This document shows positions 24,233-29,224 of a DNA stretch of 29,224 bases, one piece after another. How positions within the stretch are numbered: the stretch's first letter is position 1; each line of letters opens with the position of its first letter. The DNA lies in NCBI GenBank assembly GCA_001275005.1, contig JWZX01002487.1, forward strand, positions 1-29,224, written 5' to 3'. The notes under the pieces were generated by a model. It was given only the letters and a program-made list of their open reading frames with translations. It did not search any database and was not told where the DNA came from. Source of the stretch: Chrysochromulina tobinii. Lineage: Eukaryota; Haptophyta; Prymnesiales; Chrysochromulinaceae. The translations under genes were made by a program, and so were the position numbers.

Positions 24233-27200
24233 ATGTCGACTCAAGTAGTGATGCCTACGCCGGAGCGCTGGCGCGCTCAGAACCGGTACGTGAGGACCGC
24301 CGAGAACGTGATCGTAGGACGCGAGCCTCTTTCCGTCGCCGCGCCGCGTAGCAGTCCCCGCCGCACACAGTGGTCGCCGGAGGCGGCGGCACAGGACGCA
24401 TACTTGCAGGAGGCGCTCCGGCGCAACCTGGGGTTCGCATCGCTGCGCATCAGCATCCAGACGGGCCTGCGTGACGAGATCCGTCGGGCCTTGCACGCCT
24501 GGTTCGAGGCGGCTGGCGCACGCGCGCTCCAGCAGCAGCTGCTCGATGTGGCTGAGCACCACCTGAGCGTGGAGACGTTGACGCGAGGCCTTGCGCGCAT
24601 GCGCTCCGAGGCGGCGCTGATGCGTCTGCGTTGGGCGCGCGCGCTGCAACATTGGCGGCTCGCATCGCTCGTGCGCGGCCTCGTCTGCTGGAATACGAAG
24701 CTCAAGGTGGCGCGCCGCAGGGCCTTTGAGCGGCAGCGGCGGAAGGCACAGCAGGAACAGACACTGGTGATGCTGCACGCGCGGCTGCTGCTGTGGAACT
24801 GGCGGCGGCTGCACGGCGCCGTGCGCGTCGCGCTCCGGGGCTGCGCCGCCGCTGTCCAAACCGCGCGCTCCTCGCGTGCTCTTCGACTCGCTTGGGGAAC
24901 GTGGATGGGCTTCAGGGCACTCGAGGCGAGGCTCGAGCGCCGTATCGGGCACGTGATGGAGCGTGCTCTTCGACTCGCTTGGGGAACGTGGATGGACTTC
25001 CGGGCACTCGCGGCGAGGCTCGAGCGCCGTATCGGGCACGTGATGGAGCGTGTGCGATCCAAGCGGCTGGGACGCGGGCTGCGTCGGTGGCGCCGGGCGG
25101 CAAGCGTCCGCTCGGTCGCGACTGCTCGTCTCCGCCTCGCACTGACCCATATGCGCCACGCGCCCCTTCTCTGGGCACTGCGCTCGTGGCGGCGCGAGGC
25201 TCGCCTCCGCTTGCTCATGCACGTCTACAAGCGGCGAGGGGTGCGTCGCTGGGCGGCGGCCACCACGCTGAGGCGCGCGAGGCATCGTCTCGGCACCCTC
25301 GCTGGGCGCGCCTGGCTCTCTTTTCGTCAGCGGCGGGTGAGCGACGCCCTCGATCGCTGGATGTCCTTGGCGCGGCCGTTTGGGCAAAGGAACCGTCTGG
25401 TGCGGATCGCCCTTGGGCGGCTCATGCACCGACGTCAATGGATGGCTCTCTCGACCTGGCGCGTCGCGGTGGGTCTACGGGGGGCCGCCGCACGCGGGCG
25501 CCAAGCTGCGTGCAAGGGGCAGCTCGCCGGTCTGCTGCGCGCCTGGGTACGAAGCGGACGGGACGCCCTTGAGCGTGCGAGGCTGTTCACACTGAGCGTG
25601 CACAGTGCGCGCGCGTCGCTGCTCGACCGCTCGGTGCGCCTGAGCTGGGGCTACTGGGCACGTGCGGTCGCACCTGCGGCGGAGCTGCAGAGACGAGGCC
25701 GGCGCTTCATTTCGATGGGCCGCTGGCGGCTCGTGGCGCGGGCCTTCCACAGCTGGGCAGACGAGGCGTACGTGGATTGCCATGGATGGCGTGTCTGATG
25801 GCGTCTGAGTGCCTCGGATGACGTCTGATGGCGTCTGAGTGCCTCGGACGACGTCTGATTGCCTCTGAGGACCTCGGATGACGTCTGATGGCGTCTGAGT
25901 GCCTCGGATGACGTCTGATTGCCTCTAAGGACCTCGGATGACGTCTGATTGCTGCCCTCATCAGGCACGCTCGGATTTCGATCGCCGAGCTCATCGAGGG
26001 GTGGGAGGCGCGCCACCACGGCGCTCTGCGACGGAGCCTATTGCGTTGGTGGACTGCAGCGGGGAGCGTCGGGCGCCATCGGATGAGCGTCGCGGCCCTC
26101 CGCTCCCTCCTTCTCTCCGGAGCGCTCGGCACCTGGTGCGCGCGCCGTGGTGAGCGCTCGGCACGACGCGAGGCCGCCATCGAGCTCGCCGCCGCGCTCA
26201 ACACGGCGCGCGAGCGGCTGCGCGTGCTCCGCCTCGGCTTCGCGATCGACGCGTGGCTGGCGCAGCACGAGGCCGAGAGCGCCCGCCGCGCCCGCCTCGA
26301 CGGGCGCGCACTCTTACTCTGGTCGGAGCGAGCCCGCGTCGCGATCATCGCGGCGTGGCGCACATGGCGCACGCGCGCGCACGCGTCGTCGCGGGCGAAC
26401 CGATGGCTCACCCTCGCGGACGGCCACCGCATCCTCCAAGTTTGGATCGCTTCTGATGGCCTCTGATGGCCTCTGATGGCCACTGATGGCCACTGATGGC
26501 CACTGATGGCCACTGATGACCTCTGACGGCCACTGATGGTCACTGATGGCCACTGATGGCCTCTGATGACCTCTGACGGCCACTGATCACCTCTGATCAC
26601 CTCTGACGGCCACCGCATCCTGCAGGCTCTCGGCAGCGCCACCCATCGCTGGCGCACCCTCCTGCTCAACACGGCGCTCGCGCATCGACGCGCGCTCAAC
26701 ACGGCGCTCGTCGCCGGCCGCCCGTCGCCCTCACCCCCCTTGGTGCCTCCTCTCGCGCGCGCGCCGCCGGCACTCGCGCTCAACACGGCGCTACCCGACG
26801 ACTCGCGCTCGCCGCCGCCCCGCTCACCGCCGCCCACGCCACGCGAGTACCACTACTGCGGCGGCGCCCTCCCCACCAACCCCGTGTGGTCGCGCCAGCC
26901 GCGTCCGCTGCCGCCGTGGCGCCCACCCGATCTGAGCGGCGGAGATTTGCTCGACCGGCTCGTTGTGATGCACCAGCTGCTCGGGCAGCCCTCGCTCTCC
27001 CCCCCCGCGCTTTCGCGCGCCGCCGCGCTCACCGCCGCCGGCCGCGGAGGGGGAGGGGAGGGGGAGGAGGAGGGGGGATTGGCAGAGGGAGCTGTCGGTG
27101 CGCCGGCGGCCTTTCGGCCGGTCGCAGCGCCGCTGGCCCCTCGACTCGCCCAGTTTCGTCATGAATCAGTTTCGTCATCAGCCGCGCCGCTGGCCCCTCG

Positions 27201-27393
27201 ACTCGCCCAGTTTCGTCATGAATCAGTTTCGTCATCAGCCGCGCCGCTGGCCCCTCGACTCGCGCCACCTCAAGCTGCACCCGCGCAGTACCAGCCCGCG
27301 CGCAGCGTCGACTCGCTCCGCGCGTCGTTTGCGGGCGAACTACTCTTGCACACTGCCGCCATGACCGCCACCCAGCGGCAGCACGCCCTGTGA
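24233..27393 (+). CDS. Sfi1-like Trp-repeat protein, three exons (925 aa)
   Basis: Exons are 24233-25767, 25965-26439 and 26626-27393, joined in phases 2 and 0 (DEA|HARISIAEL and RILQ|ALGSATHRW). Residues about 85-720 are Arg/Leu/Trp-rich helical repeats with a Trp roughly every 25-35 residues (LRRWRRAAS, LWALRSWRREA, LDRWMSLA, LGTWCARR, IAAWRTWR). This resembles the centrin-binding repeats of Sfi1, so a centriole or basal-body filament is the best guess. The last 200 residues are Pro/Ala-rich with LNTAL and APLAPRLAQFRHESV repeats. One 29-residue repeat is a direct 87-bp duplication (24878-25051). The ATG at 24233 (MSTQVVMPTPERW) is chosen because the open frame further upstream overlaps the end of the preceding gene. 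Both introns are of the decamer type. Family assignment is moderate because Trp spacing is irregular. Confidence 0.72.
24878..25051 (+). repeat. 87-bp in-frame tandem duplication
   Basis: Units at 24878-24964 and 24965-25051 differ at only a few bases. They encode 29-residue helices (ALRLAWGTWM...ERRIGHVMER) of the Sfi1-like protein, adding exactly one structural repeat. Confidence 0.96.
25768..25964 (+). other. Intron 1 of Sfi1-like gene, decamer type
   Basis: 197 bases, GTACGT...CCCTCATCAG. The opening GTACGTGGATT resembles the opening of exon 2 (GCACGCTCGGATT). The body is about 16 decamers built from GTCTGATGGC, GTCTGAGTGC, CTCGGATGAC and GTCTGATTGC. It ends with the same CCCTCATCAG as the AAAP intron. 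Removal joins two Trp-repeat segments in frame. Confidence 0.85.
26440..26625 (+). other. Intron 2 of Sfi1-like gene, decamer type
   Basis: 186 bases, GTTTGG...CCTGCAG. The 21 bases before the donor (26419-26439) and the 21 before the exon 3 boundary (26605-26625) agree at 19 positions (GACGGCCACCGCATCCT core), so the intron sits exactly between matching points of a tandem duplication. The body is about 15 decamers, CTCTGATGGC or CACTGATGGC. Confidence 0.88.
27127..27263 (+). repeat. 57-bp in-frame repeat, 2.4 copies
   Basis: Units start at 27127, 27184 and 27241. They encode 19-residue APLAPRLAQFRHESVSSSA repeats near the C-terminus of the Sfi1-like protein. Each full unit contains TTTCGTCAT twice. 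Confidence 0.95.
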
Positions 27394-27971
27394 AATAGGC
27401 GACGCACGAGTGGGCGCATTTGTGCCGTGCGAGCATCAACTACGACGCATTGCAACCTCCAGTCCTCAGAGCTCAGTAACATTTTGGGTATCGAGTTTCT
27501 GTGATTTCTGAGCGCCACCGAGAAGGGGGGGGGTTGGACGCCTCGCACACCACACACGCGAAGCCGGGGGCCAGCCGACTCTCCCCACAGGTTCAAAAAG
27601 CGAGAGAGCAGGCTAAAGGCGCCCTGAGAGATTCCCGGGGAAAAACAAAAAGGAAGCGTCCTTTCGCCTCTCCCGTTCAGCCCGAGCGTGCTGTCGTCCT
27701 GCGGTCTTGCAGATTTATGATTATGATGTCAGAGTCTTTCTTTTGTGGCGGAGGCTGGGTTAGCCGTTTCGAGGGTCAAACGGCGTCCCGTCGATTCAAA
27801 TTCACGAGAGAAAAGTGATAGTTTCGCCTTCGAAGTCGCCCTGCGTTGAACGCTGGAGAGACGCGCCACCAGGTCGTCGCCGCCATCTTGGGAGAGCGCG
27901 CGCGCGCGCGCTGACGCCGTTGGGGCGCCTCCGTCGTTCTGCTCTCGATAAGCCGTGGCGTGCGCGGGAGT
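27394..27971. other. Intergenic stretch, nothing recognised
   Basis: It has moderately lower GC content, a G8 run near 27526, A-rich patches near 27641 and a (GC)n alternation near 27896-27911. A 105-codon plus-strand frame (27501-27818) is Arg/Lys/Ser-rich without a domain and is not called. The part nearest 27972 is presumably the leader of the next gene. Confidence 0.5.
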
Positions 27972-29224
27972 ATGGTGAAACAAGTCCACCGTGTGCTCCT
28001 CCTTCAGTTGGGACAACTCTGCACGACTCTGCAGGCCTTTGGATTCCGTGGGCACGGGCACGGCCACCATCCGCACTCTCCGCACAGCCACCACCCGCAC
28101 ACGCCGCACACGCCGCACAATCACTCGCTGCCGCCGCCGCCCCCGCTTGCCCCTCCCCCTTTATCCCCCCGCTCGGATGGCACCACCCCCCTCACTTATG
28201 CTTACTCTCCAGACGTGTCGGCACCGTCTGCTCCCTCTGGTGCTGGTAGCCCGACCGCCGAGTGCCAAAATTGCGCCCACGGCGGCCCGCGCCAACCGCT
28301 GCCACCGCTGGCAGCCGGCCTACCCCCATTGCCTGCCGGCTCTGGCATCGTTGGACTCACTTGCCTTCTCTCGATCAGGGTCTTCTTGGTGACGGCCGAA
28401 CTCGTCGTACGGTCGATGGGGCTTTGGAGCGTGATGCAGAAGGCGATGCAACATGCAAGTGTGAAAATGCGTGGACTATCGGGAAGTGCTCCCTGGAGAT
28501 TCTGGAGATTCTGGCCATATGCCATCCGAGTCGATGCACCCCGCCACTCGATGCTCACATGTTTGCTGCTCCTCCTCCAGCTGCGCGGCACGGTGGGACA
28601 AATCAGCACAACCCTGCTCGTGCAGGCCGCCCCCGTCGCTGCCGCCGACCCCGACGCCGAAAGTGCCGCACGCGAACGTGGCCACCGCGAACTCTACGGC
28701 GGCGGCACCCCAATTGGTTGGCACTACCACACTCCGCAGCACGACCACTATCCCGTGGCCTTGCACTACCACCATCCGCACCATCCGCACCATCCGCACC
28801 ATCCGCACTCTCCGCACAGCCACTATCCGCAGCACAGCCACGCGCCCTACACCTGCTGCACAAACACGTGTTCACTTTCCTATGACGGCGATTGCGATGA
28901 CGGCGGCCCCGGATATGAGTACAGCGCTTGCGCCGTGGGCACCGACTGCTACGATTGTGGCATTACGTACAGAACACAGCCATGTCACAGCCACATTCCG
29001 CATACCCATCATCCGCACCATCCACACCATCCGCATCATCCGCATCATCCGCATCATCCGCATCATCCGCACATTCCGCACACCCACTATCCGCCGCCGC
29101 CGCCGTCGCCGCCACCGCCGCCGCTTCCACCCTCGCCGCCGCCGCCCTCGCCCTCGCCGCCGCCACCTTCGCCCTCACCGCCGCCGCCCTCGCCTTCGCC
29201 ACCGCCTCCGCCGCCACCGCCACC
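27972..29224 (+). CDS. Secreted His/Pro-rich protein with Cys (DGDCDDGGPG) motif, 3' end missing
   Basis: The frame is open from ATG 27972 to the window edge (417 codons, no stop). It starts with a signal-like MVKQVHRVLLLQLGQLCTTL, then HGHGHHPHSPHSHH-type His repeats and a Pro-rich linker. A middle region with one hydrophobic segment (GIVGLTCLLSIRVFLVTAELV) follows. A second signal-like segment (MLTCLLLLLQ, ATG 28551) comes next, then (HHP)n, then a Cys block at residues 295-331: CCTNTCSLSYDGDCDDGG, then CAVGTDCYDCG. More (HHP)n and an SPPPP tail run off the end. The Cys block is a recurrent extracellular motif of algal Pro-rich wall-type proteins. An extracellular, possibly metal-binding, surface protein is likely. 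The two signal-like segments are related at DNA level, so there may be two tandem genes or an unseen intron; the second start (28551) may be the true one for the Cys-motif protein. Confidence 0.65.
   Translation, partial: MVKQVHRVLLLQLGQLCTTLQAFGFRGHGHGHHPHSPHSHHPHTPHTPHNHSLPPPPPLAPPPLSPRSDGTTPLTYAYSPDVSAPSAPSGAGSPTAECQNCAHGGPRQPLPPLAAGLPPLPAGSGIVGLTCLLSIRVFLVTAELVVRSMGLWSVMQKAMQHASVKMRGLSGSAPWRFWRFWPYAIRVDAPRHSMLTCLLLLLQLRGTVGQISTTLLVQAAPVAAADPDAESAARERGHRELYGGGTPIGWHYHTPQHDHYPVALHYHHPHHPHHPHHPHSPHSHYPQHSHAPYTCCTNTCSLSYDGDCDDGGPGYEYSACAVGTDCYDCGITYRTQPCHSHIPHTHHPHHPHHPHHPHHPHHPHHPHIPHTHYPPPPPSPPPPPLPPSPPPPSPSPPPPSPSPPPPSPSPPPPPPPP
28768..28812 (+). repeat. 9-bp CATCCGCAC repeat (His-Pro-His)
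   Basis: Tandem 9-mers encode HPH triplets upstream of the Cys block of the secreted protein. A related array follows downstream of the block. Confidence 0.9.
29000..29085 (+). repeat. 9-bp CATCCGCAT/CAC repeat (His-Pro-His)
   Basis: About eight 9-mers (CATCCGCAT, with CATCCGCAC and CATCCACAC variants) encode HPH triplets. They are followed at once by CCGCCGCCG and TCGCCGCCG Pro-codon repeats to the end of the window. Confidence 0.9.

Noticed and set aside
24017-25438. 473-codon minus-strand frame
   Set aside because: Antisense to the Sfi1-like exon with Pro/His/Arg-rich shadow composition.
27501-27818. 105-codon plus-strand frame
   Set aside because: Basic low-complexity reading with no homology that I recognise, between two better genes.
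28963-29223. Minus-strand Ala- and Asp-rich repeat frame at the window end
   Set aside because: Complement of the His-Pro and Pro repeats of the secreted protein, whose plus-strand reading contains the specific Cys motif.
1-29224. Transposons, retroelements or viral genes
   Set aside because: I saw no transposase, integrase, reverse transcriptase or capsid motifs in any frame, and no long terminal repeats.

Overview
This is a GC-rich nuclear contig fragment from a eukaryote. The evidence is spliceosomal introns inside conserved genes, a U1 snRNP-C gene, a dynein-2 (intraflagellar transport) WD-repeat gene, widely spaced genes on both strands, and long CAG and Pro-codon repeats. Four things together point to a flagellated microalga with a secondary plastid, most likely a haptophyte: a BT1-type folate/biopterin carrier, a signal-peptide-led protein of the DUF458 RNase H-like family, a Cys motif (NTC...DGDCDDGGPG...GTDC.DCG) beside Pro-rich repeats, and a cilium gene. 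The organism assignment is inference.

Layout. 0-5 kb: small membrane protein (335-1027 +), HAD-IIA hydrolase (1212-2276 -), and a BT1 carrier (2450-4564 +) divergent from the HAD gene. 5.3-9.3 kb: fucosyltransferase-like GT-B enzyme (5336-6745 +), a repeat-rich 0.9 kb gap, and a two-exon AAAP amino-acid transporter (7677-9235 -). 9.9-13.2 kb: two-exon PDZ protein with many in-frame minisatellites and a (CAG)27(GAG)12 tract. 14.8-19.2 kb: U1-C (14762-15172 +), converging on a 1285-residue coiled-coil protein (15386-19243 -). 19.3-21.3 kb: three-exon WDR34/DYNC2I2 orthologue, divergent from the coiled-coil gene. 21.6-24.0 kb: DUF458 RNase H-like protein and a polytopic membrane protein. 24.2-27.4 kb: three-exon protein with Sfi1-like Trp repeats. 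27.97 kb to the end: a secreted His/Pro-rich protein, open at the window edge. WDR34, the coiled-coil protein and the Sfi1-like protein could all belong to a basal-body/cilium group; only WDR34 is firm.

Main discovery. Of the seven introns I can place, six have an unusual build. Several begin with a diverged copy of the exon that follows them, so the 5' and 3' splice sites sit at matching points of a tandem duplication. Four are filled by a sense-oriented 10-bp repeat close to CTCTGATGRC, or by a roughly 23-bp TGCATGCTGATGGCC unit shared by two unrelated genes. The acceptors are also shared (CCCTCATCAG or CATTGCATGCAG). The seventh intron, in the DUF458 gene, is an ordinary GTATGT...TTTGTGCAG intron and acts as an internal control. 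This looks like recent intron gain by local tandem duplication coupled to expansion of a repeat carrying branch-point-like CTGAT. The same process seems to touch exons (in-frame repeats in at least three genes) and gene 3' ends (short coding duplicates just past three stop codons).
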